Of a stretch of DNA of 64,000 bases, positions 51,014 to 60,530 are shown piece after piece. Within the stretch, counting starts at the first letter, position 1, and each line of letters starts with the position of its first letter. The notes below the pieces were generated by a model. The model was not told the origin of the DNA. It made no database searches and saw nothing but the letters and a program-made list of their open reading frames with translations. The stretch is from Seohaeicola saemankumensis (GTDB lineage Bacteria > Pseudomonadota > Alphaproteobacteria > Rhodobacterales > Rhodobacteraceae): contig NZ_JAIUZI010000007.1 in the NCBI RefSeq assembly GCF_020171285.1, positions 1 to 64,000 on the forward strand, read 5' to 3'. The translations under genes were made by a program, and so were the position numbers.

Positions 51014-52267
51014 TCATGCCCGCCCGGTCAGCCACCATGTCTCGACCTCGCCGATCCCCTTGATCTCGACCGCGCCGCGCGGTTCGAAATCGTAATCGTC
51101 TTTCAGCGCCTCACGGGCGGCGGCGGTGACCTGAATGCGGCCCGCTGCCCCGTGGCTCTCCATCCGGGAGGCGGTGTTCACGGTGTCGCCCCAGACGTCG
51201 TAGAACAGCTTCTGATGGCCGATCACGCCGGCCACCACGGGGCCGGTGTGGATGCCGATCCTGACCTCGACCTCTTCGCCGATCTCGTCTGAAAACACCT
51301 GCATGGCCTCCAGCATGTCAAAGGCCATCGCGGCCACCCGGTGCACGGGCCGGTCGACCGGTTGCGGCAGACCGGCGGCGACCATGTAGGCGTCGCCGAT
51401 GGTCTTGATCTTTTCCAGCCCATGTTTGGCGGCAAGTTCGTCGAAGGTGGAAAAGATGCGGTTGAGGAAACTTACCAGCTCTTCGGGCGTCATCCGCGCG
51501 GATCGCGGGGTAAAGTCCACGATGTCGGCAAAGAGGATGGCGGTCTGGTCGAGGCTGTCGGCGATGGTCTTGCCGGGGGCGTCCTTGAGGCGGGCGGCGA
51601 TTTCGGTGGGCAGCAGGTTGTAGAGCAATGCCTCGGAGCGGGCGTGTTCGGCTTCGAGGGCGTCTTCGGCGCGTTCGGCGCGGAGGAAACCGACATATCC
51701 GGGGATAATGACCAGCCAAAGAGCGGACGTAGTCGATACCAACATTAGACCTGTCTGGAGCACGGGATCGTTGGCAGCAGGCAGAGCAGGACTTCCGATC
51801 AGGACAACGGCCGAGGAAACCGTGAGGGTCGAGACCAACAGAGACGCGAGCAAAAGGCGCCAGCGTTTTGGGCCGAAAATGACCAGAACTGCTGCCGGGG
51901 CGACAAACATCAACAAGTGAACTCCGGACCCTATCCCCATCAGGAATGTGAGAAACAGAAAACTGACGCAGCTGAGAATTGCACCGCCAAAGAAGCCGAA
52001 AATCTCGTGCTTTCGGAAGAGGAAAGGCAGGCTGCCAAACATGACCGCGTTGAAAGTCGCCCCCATTGCACCGGGCCAGAGGCTTGAATCGAAGAGAAGA
52101 TAAACCCCGGCATATGTCAGGGATGTCAGAACGGCGAAAATCGAAATGATGTTAAGAGCAATCAGCCTGCGTCGTTGGCGTGTATTCTTGCCTTCCAATC
52201 CATACAACAGGTACCACGCCAGCCAACGTGGCAGTCTGGACAGAAAATCGGGCTGATCCACCGCCAA
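51014..52267 (-). CDS. Integral-membrane adenylate cyclase (class III)
   Basis: 417 residues. About six spans in residues 35-205 form a membrane domain. A linker with a helix (AERAEDALEAEHARSEALLY, residues 207-226) and NLLPTEIA precede the catalytic domain. Metal aspartates are D248 in FADIVDF and D292 in KTIGDAY; K288 and D357 (FYDVWGD) are the adenine-specifying pair, and R368 (ASRMES) the transition-state arginine. So cAMP, not cGMP, is the likely product. The input sensed by the membrane domain is unknown. No regulator is adjacent. Confidence 0.9.
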   Translation of the reverse strand: MAVDQPDFLSRLPRWLAWYLLYGLEGKNTRQRRRLIALNIISIFAVLTSLTYAGVYLLFDSSLWPGAMGATFNAVMFGSLPFLFRKHEIFGFFGGAILSCVSFLFLTFLMGIGSGVHLLMFVAPAAVLVIFGPKRWRLLLASLLVSTLTVSSAVVLIGSPALPAANDPVLQTGLMLVSTTSALWLVIIPGYVGFLRAERAEDALEAEHARSEALLYNLLPTEIAARLKDAPGKTIADSLDQTAILFADIVDFTPRSARMTPEELVSFLNRIFSTFDELAAKHGLEKIKTIGDAYMVAAGLPQPVDRPVHRVAAMAFDMLEAMQVFSDEIGEEVEVRIGIHTGPVVAGVIGHQKLFYDVWGDTVNTASRMESHGAAGRIQVTAAAREALKDDYDFEPRGAVEIKGIGEVETWWLTGRA

Positions 52268-52462
52268 ATCCGGCGCCTCCTATTTCGAATGCTGCCAGCA
52301 TAATCTGATGCGCAGCGACGTGTCAGGGCTTTTGCGTCCGATCGCCTCGGTATCTGGCCGCCATTGCCCGGCAACCGGGACGAACATCGGACATGCGGCC
52401 CGGCCCTGGCGGGATGAGCGCGGGACCGAACGATGACCGTGCCGGTCGAGGCGCGGGCGGTC

Positions 52463-53092
52463 TTAGCGCACCGGGTTGAAGAGGGCGTCTTTCAGTTTGC
52501 AGTCGGCGATCACGTCGCGGCCGCAGGGGACTGGTTGCAGGTCGCGCGACAGGCAGAGGCGGGTCTCGGCGATGTGGCCGTCGGCGCAGGTGATGGTCAG
52601 CATGTTCCGGTCCCAGCCGGGGTTGGCCTGCAAGAAGGCGTCTTCGATCAGGGAGGCGGGCAGTTGCACGGGTTTGTCCAGCCGGCGCAGCAGGTCGGGG
52701 CGCGTCACCGCGTCGTAGGCGCGGCGCGACAGGGCGAAATACTGGGCCGCCGTCAGGCCGGAGCAGGTGCCGTGTTTCTTCCACTGGTGCCAGGCCAGGC
52801 CGGGGCTGGCCATGATGTCGGTCATGGCGGCGGTCTGGCCACGCGAGGGCGGCGCGTGCGGGGTGCGGCAATAGGCGGGCCAGCCGCGATGGTACTGTGG
52901 CCAGAGCCCGTGCAGGATCCAGCCGTAGTCGTGGCGGGGGTGGCATTGGTCGGCGTTGCGCGCGTCGCCGGTGGTGGCGCACCAGTTCGGCGACCAGCTG
53001 AGCGCCAGCACATAGTAGTCGAATTCGCCGGCCTTTTCGCCGTCGGCCAGCGCGGGCAGAGCCAGCAGCAGCCAGAGGAGGAGGACGCGCAT
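52463..53092 (-). CDS. Exported ribonuclease T2 family protein with altered CAS II motif
   Basis: 209 residues. Signal peptide MRVLLLWLLLALPALA. The first active-site motif ILHGLWPQY (H61) is intact. The second reads AWHQWKKHGTC (H102 and H107 present), where canonical enzymes have H-E-W; Gln103 replaces the catalytic Glu. Six or more cysteines fit the disulfides of the family. RNase T2 enzymes cut single-stranded RNA in the periplasm. Activity may be reduced. Start at 53092 is preferred to 53119 because it gives a clean signal peptide. Confidence 0.88.
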   Translation of the reverse strand: MRVLLLWLLLALPALADGEKAGEFDYYVLALSWSPNWCATTGDARNADQCHPRHDYGWILHGLWPQYHRGWPAYCRTPHAPPSRGQTAAMTDIMASPGLAWHQWKKHGTCSGLTAAQYFALSRRAYDAVTRPDLLRRLDKPVQLPASLIEDAFLQANPGWDRNMLTITCADGHIAETRLCLSRDLQPVPCGRDVIADCKLKDALFNPVR

Positions 53093-53221
53093 TGGCTCTT
53101 TCCTTAATCGTTTTGGCACACTATATAGGCGCGAAGTTCCCCGACAACGGAAACCGTTCTGACCAGGTCAGGACAGCCCATTCCAGGCGACGGGGAAGAT
53201 GTGTTTGAAGGAGATGAGCGC

Positions 53222-53995
53222 ATGGCAAAACCGTTGATGGCCAAGGCAACCGCCGTGTGGCTGGTTGATAACACGACGATCAGTTTTAAGCAGATCGCCG
53301 ATTTCGTGGGGCTGCACGAGCTGGAAGTGCAGGGCATTGCCGACGGTGACGTGGCCACCGGCGTCAAGGGGTTCGACCCGATTGCCAACAACCAGCTGAC
53401 CCAGGAAGAGATCGATGCGGCGCAGGACAATCCGCTGCACAAGCTCAAGCTGAAGTTCAACCCAGCGGCCTCGGGCGAGGAAAAACGGCGCGGGCCGCGC
53501 TACACGCCGCTGTCGAAGCGTCAGGACCGCCCGGCCTCGATCCTGTGGCTGGTCAAGTTCCACCCGGAACTGTCGGACGGCCAGATCTCGAAGCTGGTGG
53601 GCACCACCAAGCCGACGATCCAGGCGATCCGCGAGCGGACCCATTGGAACATCGCCAATATCCAGCCGATCGACCCGGTTGCGCTGGGCCTGTGCAAGCA
53701 GTCCGAACTGGATGCCGTGGTTCAGAAGGCGGCGGCCAAGAAGGCGGCCGAGGGCGAGGTGATGACCGACGACGAACGTCGCAAGCTGGTGAGCACCGAG
53801 CAGAGCCTCGAAATGGAATCGGAGCCCAGGATCCCGACCGCCATCGAAGGTCTCGAGACCTTTACCCTGTCGGGGTCGGAAGGCGACGAGCCGGTCGCGA
53901 GCGAGCCGGTGATGGATGCCGACAGCTTCTTTAACCTGCCTGCGGGCGGCGACGAGGACGAGGACGAGGATACCGAACACGATCCGCGGTACTGA
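53222..53995 (+). CDS. trcR: Cell-cycle transcriptional regulator TrcR (DUF1013)
   Basis: 257 residues. MAKPLMAKATAVWLVDNTTI at the start, ISFKQIADFVGLHELEVQGI and LSDGQISKLVGTTKPTIQAI as two helix-turn-helix-like segments, and an acidic tail (GGDEDEDEDTEHD). The family is restricted to alphaproteobacteria and has been linked to cell-cycle control. ATG at 53222 follows GAAGGAGATGAGCGC; the frame opens at 53201. Confidence 0.88.
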   Translation: MAKPLMAKATAVWLVDNTTISFKQIADFVGLHELEVQGIADGDVATGVKGFDPIANNQLTQEEIDAAQDNPLHKLKLKFNPAASGEEKRRGPRYTPLSKRQDRPASILWLVKFHPELSDGQISKLVGTTKPTIQAIRERTHWNIANIQPIDPVALGLCKQSELDAVVQKAAAKKAAEGEVMTDDERRKLVSTEQSLEMESEPRIPTAIEGLETFTLSGSEGDEPVASEPVMDADSFFNLPAGGDEDEDEDTEHDPRY

Positions 53996-54028
53996 CGCGG
54001 GTTCGGCGATGCCTGGCGGCGGGAGCTG

Positions 54029-54436
54029 TCAGGCGTGGCCGGTTCGATACTGAATCCAGGGGAACAGGGCAAAGGCGATTTGCCCGCCCAGCCCCAGCGC
54101 GCCGACCAGGCTGAGGTATCCGCCCAGATAGGCGCGCGGGGTGAGGCCGAAGGCCGAGAACGCCAGCGCGAATTCCGCCGCCAACAGCAGCGCGAGCGCA
54201 AAGAGACCCATGGTCAGCCGGGGGGCATGTCCGGCCAGCGCGGGCCGGTTGCGCACCAGCCGCCGGGACACGATCCACGACAGCGACAGCATCACGGGCA
54301 ATTCCGTCAGCAGGGCAAACAGTTCGCCCAGGGCCGGCGCCAGCAGCACCACCCGGACCGTGCCGAGCGCAAAGCCAAAGGCGAACATGATCGCTGCATA
54401 GGCCGCGCCCATGGCCAGCGGGGAAAGCGCCCGCAT
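54029..54436 (-). CDS. Four-span membrane protein of unknown function
   Basis: 135 residues with four hydrophobic segments (about 5-28, 36-56, 72-95 and 105-128), beginning MRALSPLAMGAAYAAIMFAF. A gap of only 4 bases follows the recR stop upstream, so it probably shares the ybaB-recR transcript. No family can be named. Confidence 0.7.
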   Translation of the reverse strand: MRALSPLAMGAAYAAIMFAFGFALGTVRVVLLAPALGELFALLTELPVMLSLSWIVSRRLVRNRPALAGHAPRLTMGLFALALLLAAEFALAFSAFGLTPRAYLGGYLSLVGALGLGGQIAFALFPWIQYRTGHA

Positions 54437-54440
54437 CCGT

Positions 54441-55034
54441 TCAGATATCCTTGCGCGCGCGCAGCGCGGCGCTGATGGTGCCGTCGTCGAGGTAGTCGAG
54501 TTCGCCGCCGATCGGCACGCCCTGCGCCAGCGAGGTCAGGCGCACCCGGCCCTGCAGCTGATCGGCGATGTAATGAGCGGTGGTCTGGCCATCGACGGTG
54601 GCGTTCAGCGCGAGGATGACCTCGGTTATGCCTTCGGTGTCGATGCGGTCGGCGAGGCGGGGAATGCGCAGGTCTTCGGGGCCGATGGAATCGAGCGCCG
54701 AGAGGGTGCCGCCCAGCACGTGATAGCGCCCCTTGAACACGCCCGAGCGTTCCATCGCCCAGAGGTCGGCGACGTCCTCGACCACGCATAATTCGCCGGT
54801 GGCGCGTTTTTCGCTGTCGCAGATGTCGCAGATGTCGGTGGTGCCGACGTTGCCGCAGTTCAGGCATTCGCGGGCGGTTGCCGCGACCTCTTGCATGACG
54901 TCGGCCAGCGGGGTCAGCAGCAGCGCCCGTTTGCGGATCAGGTGCAGCACGGCGCGCCGGGCCGAGCGCGGGCCGAGGCCCGGCAGCTTGGCCATCAGAT
55001 CGATCAGGTGGTCGATTTCAGAGGGGGACGACAT
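54441..55034 (-). CDS. recR: Recombination protein RecR
   Basis: 197 residues, full length. HhH motif [18 protein letters not shown], the four-cysteine zinc finger ([17 protein letters not shown]), and the Toprim domain ([40 protein letters not shown]). With RecO and RecF it loads RecA at gaps. It lies 25 bases after ybaB, the common ybaB-recR order. Confidence 0.97.
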   Translation of the reverse strand: MSSPSEIDHLIDLMAKLPGLGPRSARRAVLHLIRKRALLLTPLADVMQEVAATARECLNCGNVGTTDICDICDSEKRATGELCVVEDVADLWAMERSGVFKGRYHVLGGTLSALDSIGPEDLRIPRLADRIDTEGITEVILALNATVDGQTTAHYIADQLQGRVRLTSLAQGVPIGGELDYLDDGTISAALRARKDI

Positions 55035-55059
55035 CGGTTCCGCGCCGGGCTGCCGTTCG

Positions 55060-55404
55060 TCAGAACGGCAGCTTGATGTCCTTGGGCAGGCCCATGCCCT
55101 CGGTCAGCTTGGCCATTTCATCCTGCGCGCGCTGGGCCGCCTTGGCCTGGGCGTCCTTGATCGCGGCCAGGATCAGGTCTTCGACGACTTCCTTGTCATC
55201 GCCGTTGAAGATCGAGGGGTCGATGTCCAGCGCGGTCAGCTCGCCCTTGGCGGTGGCGGTGGCCTTGACCAGGCCGGCGCCGGATTCGCCGGTGACGGTC
55301 ATGTTGGCCATGTCCTCTTGCATCTGCGCCATCTTGGTCTGCAGTTCCTGCGCCGATTTCATCATCTTGGCCATGTCGCCAAGGTTGCCTAGTCCTTTGA
55401 GCAT
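55060..55404 (-). CDS. ybaB: YbaB/EbfC nucleoid-associated protein
   Basis: 114 residues from [20 protein letters not shown], with [20 protein letters not shown] and [14 protein letters not shown] core. The methionine-rich helices and length are typical. YbaB binds DNA as a dimer. The frame is open far upstream, but the family start at 55404 is clear. Upstream of recR, and dnaX lies further upstream on the same strand with two genes between. Confidence 0.94.
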   Translation of the reverse strand: MLKGLGNLGDMAKMMKSAQELQTKMAQMQEDMANMTVTGESGAGLVKATATAKGELTALDIDPSIFNGDDKEVVEDLILAAIKDAQAKAAQRAQDEMAKLTEGMGLPKDIKLPF

Positions 55405-55523
55405 TTGGTGTCTCCTGTTCGGTGGGCCGCCGGTGCGGCCAGTGTCCAATGTTGCCCCACATATCGCAGCGCCGGAGGCAATCGACAAGGGCGTGCGCGG
55501 CTTTGCCTCGCAGGCAATGGCGG

Positions 55524-56393
55524 TCAGATCAGCCGGACGGCGTCCAGCCCGTCGGCCGTGGTGACCGAACAGCACAGGGAGGTCAGGATGCGCGGCTGGG
55601 CATAATCCCAGGGCCGGCCGCGGTGCAGGGTGGCGCGTTCGTCCCAGATCAGCACGTCGCCGGGGCGCCATTGGTGGCTGTAGACATAGTCGGGCCGGGT
55701 GCAGAAGGCGATGGCCGCGTCGATCAGATCCTGGCCCTCCTGATGGCCCATGCCTTCGACGGCAAAGGCGTGGGAGGCGATGAACAGAGCCTCTTCGCCG
55801 GTCACCGGGTTCGGCCAGATCGCCCGCCACGGCCGGTCGGGCCATCGCGTCATGCTGGGCAGAGCGGCCAGATCCGCCGAAAGTTTCGAGCGGGAGTGCG
55901 ACAGCCGGTGCCAGATGACCGCATCGCGCAGCTGGGCCTTCATCGGGTCGGGCATGTCGGCCCAGGCGGCGCGGGTGCTGGCCAGTTCGGTTTCACCGCC
56001 TGTTTCGGGCACCACGCGGGCGGTCAGGATGTTGATCAGGGCCGGGGTCGGCAGAAAGGTGCTGTCGGTGTGCCACAGCATGTTGGCCTGCAGGTTGAGC
56101 AGCCGCAGGTCATCCTCGGCCAGCAGGCCCGCGCCGGTCTGGTTCGACAGTTCCGATACCTCGAAGGCCACATCGCGTCCGCTGGCCATCGCCTCGCGGT
56201 TTTCCAGCGGGCCAAAGAGGGTGCCCAGGCGGGCGTGTTCGTCGTCGGTCAGGCTCTGGTCACGGAAGAGCAGCGCGGAATGGGTTTCGAACAGCGCGCG
56301 GATCTCGGGGTAGAGATGGTCGGCGCGCAGATCGCGCAGATCGACGCCATCGACCAGAAGGCCGAAACGCGGGGTCAGGGGCGTGGTGCGCAT
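55524..56393 (-). CDS. TauD/TfdA-family 2-oxoglutarate-dependent dioxygenase
   Basis: 289 residues. The Fe(II) triad is visible as H-x-D in MLWHTDSTF and the distal His in ERATLHRGRPWD, followed by an Arg (QPRIL) that binds 2-oxoglutarate. The start MRTTPLTPRFGLLVDGVDLR is family-like. TauD/TfdA enzymes hydroxylate taurine, 2,4-D, alkyl sulfates and others; no desulfonation gene is adjacent, so substrate is open. Note that an alkylsulfatase is encoded 12 kb away. Confidence 0.9.
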   Translation of the reverse strand: MRTTPLTPRFGLLVDGVDLRDLRADHLYPEIRALFETHSALLFRDQSLTDDEHARLGTLFGPLENREAMASGRDVAFEVSELSNQTGAGLLAEDDLRLLNLQANMLWHTDSTFLPTPALINILTARVVPETGGETELASTRAAWADMPDPMKAQLRDAVIWHRLSHSRSKLSADLAALPSMTRWPDRPWRAIWPNPVTGEEALFIASHAFAVEGMGHQEGQDLIDAAIAFCTRPDYVYSHQWRPGDVLIWDERATLHRGRPWDYAQPRILTSLCCSVTTADGLDAVRLI

Positions 56394-56412
56394 GGGCGCT
56401 CTCCTGTCTGGG

Positions 56413-56811
56413 TCAGCTGCGGTCGTTGCGGGGGGCGGTGTGCAGGACCAGCGCCACGCAGATCGCGATCACGATGCCCATGAACAATGTCGGAGAGCCG
56501 ATGCAGCCCTCGGCGATGGCCGTGGCGTGAACTTCTGAAATGGGGAGGTACATCGGTAGCGAAATCAACGCGGTCCACAGCAGGACAACCACCAGCGAGG
56601 CCCATTGCAGCCGAAAAAATGCGCAGACCAGCGTTGCGGCCAGCAGCACCAGCGACGGCAGCGTCGAGCCCAGCGCGATGGCCTCGTCTATCGCCGTGGG
56701 CGCCGTACCCGGTGTCCAGCCCGGCCGCATCGTGTCACAGACCCCGGCCCATGCGGTGCCGGGGGCGGCCAGTGCGGCGAGCGCGGTCAGTCCTCTTCGA
56801 AGGGGTCCCAT
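56413..56811 (-). CDS. Small exported/membrane protein of unknown function
   Basis: 132 residues. Signal peptide MGPLRRGLTALAALAAPGTA then two or three hydrophobic spans (LPSLVLLAATLVCAFF, LVVVLLWTALISLPMYL, LFMGIVIAICVALVLH). It overlaps the dnaX end by 25 bases and ends 20 bases before the dioxygenase gene, so the three genes dnaX, this and the dioxygenase may be co-transcribed. Confidence 0.65.
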   Translation of the reverse strand: MGPLRRGLTALAALAAPGTAWAGVCDTMRPGWTPGTAPTAIDEAIALGSTLPSLVLLAATLVCAFFRLQWASLVVVLLWTALISLPMYLPISEVHATAIAEGCIGSPTLFMGIVIAICVALVLHTAPRNDRS

Positions 56812-58541
56812 TCGTCCTCGACTTCGGGCAGCGCCTCGGTTGTGGCCTCGGCGGCGATCTGTTCGGCGGTGCGGATCTCGGTGATTTTGGCCTTGGGAAA
56901 GCGGTCGAGCACGGCCTGCACCAGCGGGTGCGCCCTGGCCTCGGCCTCCAGCGCGTATTTCTCGGCGTTGCGGACCTCGTCTATGGTCTTGGCGCCGCCT
57001 TTGGTGACCAGGGTCACGGCCCAGCGGTTGCCGGTCCAGCTTTGCAACTGCCGGCCCAGCCGCTGTGCCAGATCCTGCGGCGCATTCGGTGCCGGTTCGA
57101 ATTCGATCCGGCCGGGCTGGTACGCGGCCAGCCTGACGCCGGTTTCCACATCGACCAGCAATTTGCCGTCACGGTTGACCCGGATCAGTTCGACCACGTG
57201 TTCGAAGGTCGGATAATGGGCCAGGGCCGACTGCGCATCCTGCGCCAGGGCGGCAGACGGGCCATTGCCGGCGCTGGTGCGGGCCGAGGCGTAAGCCGAG
57301 GCCCCCCTGCCCGCCGCAGGCGCGCCTGTGCCCTGCACAGGCCTGCCGCCTCCGCCCGGTCCGGGGGGCGGCGGTGGCGTGTCCTGCAGCTTGCGCAGCA
57401 GTTCCTCGGGGCTGGGCAGATCGGCGACATGGGTCAGCCGGATGACGGCCATTTCGGCGGCCATCATCGAATTGGGCGCGGCGGCGACCTCTTCCAGCGC
57501 CTTGAGCAGCATCTGCCACATGCGGGTCAGCACCCGCATCGGCAGCGCCTCGGCCATCTGGCTGCCGCGGGCGCGTTCGTCGGGCGAGATCGTCGGGTCC
57601 TCGGCCGCGTCGGGGGTAATCTTGACGACGCTGATCCAATGGGTGATCTCGGCCAGATCGCGCAGCACGGCGAGCGGATCGGCGCCCTCGGCATATTGCG
57701 CGCCCAGTTCGGTCAGCGCGCCCGCCGCGTCGCCGCGCATGATCATGTCCGTCAGGTCGAGCACCCGGCCCCGGTCGGCCAGCCCCAGCATGGCGCGGAC
57801 CTGGTCAGCGGTGGTTTCGCCGGCGCCGTGGCTGATCGCCTGGTCCAGCAGCGAGGTCGCGTCGCGGGCCGAGCCTTCGGCGGCGCGGGTGATCAGCGCC
57901 AGCGCGTCGTCGGCGATCTGCGCGCCTTCCGCGTCGGCGATCCGGCGCAGCATCCCGATCATGTCCTCGGGTTCGATCCGGCGCAGGTCGAACCGCTGGC
58001 AGCGCGACAGGACGGTGACCGGCACCTTGCGGATCTCGGTGGTGGCAAAGATGAACTTGACGTGTGCGGGGGGCTCTTCCAGCGTCTTGAGCAGCGCGTT
58101 GAAGGCGCTGGTCGAGAGCATGTGCACCTCGTCGATGATGTAGATCTTGTAGCGGGCGCTGGCGGCGCGGTAGCGCACCGAATCGATGATCTCGCGGATG
58201 TCGCCCACGCCGGTGCGGCTGGCGGCGTCCATTTCCATCACGTCGACGTGGCGGCCTTCCATGATCGCCACGCAATGTTCGCACTGGCCGCAGGGTTCGG
58301 TGGTCGGCGTGCCGGTGCCGTCGGGGCCGATGCAGTTCATCCCCTTTGCGATGATCCGGGCGGTGGTGGTTTTGCCGGTGCCGCGAATCCCGGTCATGAT
58401 AAAGGCCTGGGCGATGCGGTCGGCGGCAAAGGCGTTCTTGAGCGTGCGCACCATGGCATCCTGCCCGACCAGATCCGCAAAGGTTTCCGGGCGGTATTTG
58501 CGGGCGAGAACCTGATAGGCGGTGTCGGTGGGTGTGCTCAT
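56787..58541 (-). CDS. dnaX: DNA polymerase III subunit tau/gamma
   Basis: 584 residues. AAA+ clamp-loader motor: N-terminal YQVLARKYRPETFADLVGQD, Walker A GIRGTGKTTTAR (K57), zinc cysteines C84, C87 and C90 (PCGQCEHC), Walker B region IIDEVH (137-140) and sensor 1 with KFIFATTEIRKVPVTVLSRC. A proline-rich linker (PPPPPGPGGGGRPVQG, about 395-420) precedes the tau-specific C-terminus. The start at 58541 is the family start; 100 further residues are open but unrelated. No clear frameshift signal for a gamma product was identified by eye. Confidence 0.97.
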   Translation of the reverse strand: MSTPTDTAYQVLARKYRPETFADLVGQDAMVRTLKNAFAADRIAQAFIMTGIRGTGKTTTARIIAKGMNCIGPDGTGTPTTEPCGQCEHCVAIMEGRHVDVMEMDAASRTGVGDIREIIDSVRYRAASARYKIYIIDEVHMLSTSAFNALLKTLEEPPAHVKFIFATTEIRKVPVTVLSRCQRFDLRRIEPEDMIGMLRRIADAEGAQIADDALALITRAAEGSARDATSLLDQAISHGAGETTADQVRAMLGLADRGRVLDLTDMIMRGDAAGALTELGAQYAEGADPLAVLRDLAEITHWISVVKITPDAAEDPTISPDERARGSQMAEALPMRVLTRMWQMLLKALEEVAAAPNSMMAAEMAVIRLTHVADLPSPEELLRKLQDTPPPPPGPGGGGRPVQGTGAPAAGRGASAYASARTSAGNGPSAALAQDAQSALAHYPTFEHVVELIRVNRDGKLLVDVETGVRLAAYQPGRIEFEPAPNAPQDLAQRLGRQLQSWTGNRWAVTLVTKGGAKTIDEVRNAEKYALEAEARAHPLVQAVLDRFPKAKITEIRTAEQIAAEATTEALPEVEDEWDPFEED

Positions 58542-58925
58542 CGGAAGCCTTCGTGACTGGTGCGGCGCCACGTTATGCGGGCAGGGGCGGCGCGTCCACC
58601 GGATTGCGCGTTGCCGGGTTGCGTTCGCGCCGCGCGGCGGGCCTGTCGTTGCGTTGCCGGCGGCGCCCCGGGGCGGCCGGCGCGCAAAGGACCGGAAACC
58701 GGCCACGCGCGTGCGGCCCGGAGATGCCCGCGCGCTGTGCGGTTCCTGCCGGTCTGTTCTGACCGGCGCGTCAAACTTGTGGCCAGGCGGTTGGTTTTGG
58801 CCTATGCAATTGGGGCATGATCGGTTGGGAGGCCATGACATGATGCAGCGCCGCGCGGATGGCTGTCTGTCCCCGGGAACAGGGCAGCGCCAGAGGTTCG
58901 GTCATGTCGCCGGGGTGGGCCGGAT
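58542..58925. other. GC-rich gap upstream of dnaX without a recognised gene
   Basis: 384 bases of very GC-rich sequence between the divergent dnaX and phosphatase genes. It must hold both promoters, but no convincing gene, repeat or site is seen. Open frames here have no family resemblance and are composition-driven. Confidence 0.5.
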
Positions 58926-59444
58926 ATGTCCGGGCTGGTGATCTATGCGCTGGGTGTCGGCGACGGGATCCTGGCGCTGACCGGACTTCCCGGCGGCGAC
59001 GGAGATTACGCCGAGGACCTGAGCCATATTCGCGACTGGCGGCCTGCGTTGGTGATCAGCATGACAACGGGCCGCGAGATGGCCGCCGCCGGGGCGGCGG
59101 ACCTGGGGGCCGACCTGCAGGCGATGGGGTGCCGGTGGGTCCATCTGCCGGTGCCCGATTTCGAGGCCCCGCCCGAGGCGATCATCGCGAAGTGGTCACC
59201 AGTCAGCCAGTCCGCGCTGCAGGCGCTCGCCGGTGGCGGGCGGGTTCTGGTGCATTGCCGGGGCGGATGCGGACGATCGGGCATGGTGGCCTTGCGGCTG
59301 ATGCTGGAAAGCGGCGAGGCGCCGGAAGCGGCACTGGCCCGGCTGCGCGCGGTGCGGCCCTGTGCGGTGGAGACGGATGCGCAGATGCGTTGGGCGCGGG
59401 CCGGGGCCGTCGTGACATGGCCGGGATTGACCGGCTCTGCGTAG
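58926..59444 (+). CDS. Protein-tyrosine/dual-specificity phosphatase family protein
   Basis: 172 residues. Cys-x5-Arg loop VHCRGGCGRSGM with nucleophile C101 and R107, and general acid D78 in LPVPDFE, the arrangement of DSP/PTP-like enzymes. No signal peptide, so cytoplasmic. It could dephosphorylate protein Tyr/Ser/Thr or a small phosphate. The start at 58926 lacks a strong ribosome site. Confidence 0.85.
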   Translation: MSGLVIYALGVGDGILALTGLPGGDGDYAEDLSHIRDWRPALVISMTTGREMAAAGAADLGADLQAMGCRWVHLPVPDFEAPPEAIIAKWSPVSQSALQALAGGGRVLVHCRGGCGRSGMVALRLMLESGEAPEAALARLRAVRPCAVETDAQMRWARAGAVVTWPGLTGSA

Positions 59445-59569
59445 GCCCGCAGTAGCCGTGGCCGTTTCTAATGCGGTGACAGACTGTCTTTGCCCGACCC
59501 CCGGTCATCTGATGACTTTGTGAACATATTCAATTATATCAGCATCATATTCGGTTTCAGGTGATTGCG

Positions 59570-60517
59570 ATGGTTGGTATTCTCTTACTTCTCGGATTGG
59601 GGCTGGCGGCGGCTTTTGTCAGCACGTCTGGCGATGATGACGCCGTCGCGGTGGAAGAGAGCGACCTGCCGGAGCAGTCGTTTACCGATGGCGACGACCG
59701 GGTTTATGACGAAAGTCACCGGGATGCGGTGACGCGAACCCTGATGGACTATGTCGACAGCGGAGAGATGTCCGGCCCGGAGGCCGACGACATCCTGCAA
59801 ACCGCTTTCCTGGACGGGCCATTCAACGTTGTCACCGGCGACGGGGACGATTCGGTTCTGGGCAGCGCGGGAGATGACCGGGTCGATGCCGGGGCGGATG
59901 CCGACGTGGTGCATGGCGGTCTGGGTGACGACGTGGTCCAGCTGGGCGATGGGACCGACACCTATGGGGTCGATGACCGGGCCGGCCGTTTTCCCGATGA
60001 TGTCCGGCCGTTTCCCCTGTCCAACGAATTCGGCATCGACGAGGCCGTTCTGGAAGGCGGTGACGATTTCGTGCGCGGCGGGGCTGGCGATGACGATATC
60101 GCGGATGGTTACGGGTCGAACACCCTTTTGGGCAACGAGGGGCAGGACCTGCTGATCGCGATCGATCAGGACGGGCTGAGCCCGGATTCGGTTTCGGGCG
60201 GGTACGGCGCGGATTCGATTTATGTCGATCAGGGCGACCGGGTGACCACCGGGGCAGGGGATGATCGCGTGAGCGTGGACATCGTATCCGGCGTGACGGA
60301 TGGCTATCGGGCCGTCACCATCACCGACTTTGTCCTGGGGCAGGACCGTGTCGAGCTTGAGGGCTGGGACGGGTTGCTGGACGGTGGCACCGATCCGGTC
60401 ACGGTGACGGACAGCGACGACGGGCTGGCCGCCGTGATCGCGGTCAATGGCATCCCGGTGGTCGAGGTGATCGGCGGTCAGGGCCTGACCCGCGCCGACG
60501 TGAGCGTGAGCGGCTAG
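59570..60517 (+). CDS. Membrane-anchored RTX-type calcium-binding protein
   Basis: 315 residues. N-terminal membrane anchor MVGILLLLGLGLAAAFVSTS is followed by a very acidic linker (GDDDAVAVEESDLPEQSFTD). RTX-type blocks then run from about 100: GDGDDSVLGSAGDDRVDAGA, GGLGDDVVQLGDGTD, GGAGDDDIADG, GGYGADSIYVD, GAGDDRVSVD. Unlike the RTX gene near 14 kb it carries an N-terminal anchor, so it probably stays in the envelope. ATG at 59570 has AGGTG 7 bases upstream; GTG at 59561 is an alternative start. An AT-rich stretch upstream (AATTATATCAGCATCATATTC) probably holds its promoter. Confidence 0.8.
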   Translation: MVGILLLLGLGLAAAFVSTSGDDDAVAVEESDLPEQSFTDGDDRVYDESHRDAVTRTLMDYVDSGEMSGPEADDILQTAFLDGPFNVVTGDGDDSVLGSAGDDRVDAGADADVVHGGLGDDVVQLGDGTDTYGVDDRAGRFPDDVRPFPLSNEFGIDEAVLEGGDDFVRGGAGDDDIADGYGSNTLLGNEGQDLLIAIDQDGLSPDSVSGGYGADSIYVDQGDRVTTGAGDDRVSVDIVSGVTDGYRAVTITDFVLGQDRVELEGWDGLLDGGTDPVTVTDSDDGLAAVIAVNGIPVVEVIGGQGLTRADVSVSG

Positions 60518-60530
60518 GTCTGGTTATGGG

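Noticed and set aside
56487..58556. 689-residue open frame on the plus strand
   Set aside because: Antisense of dnaX; composition-driven.
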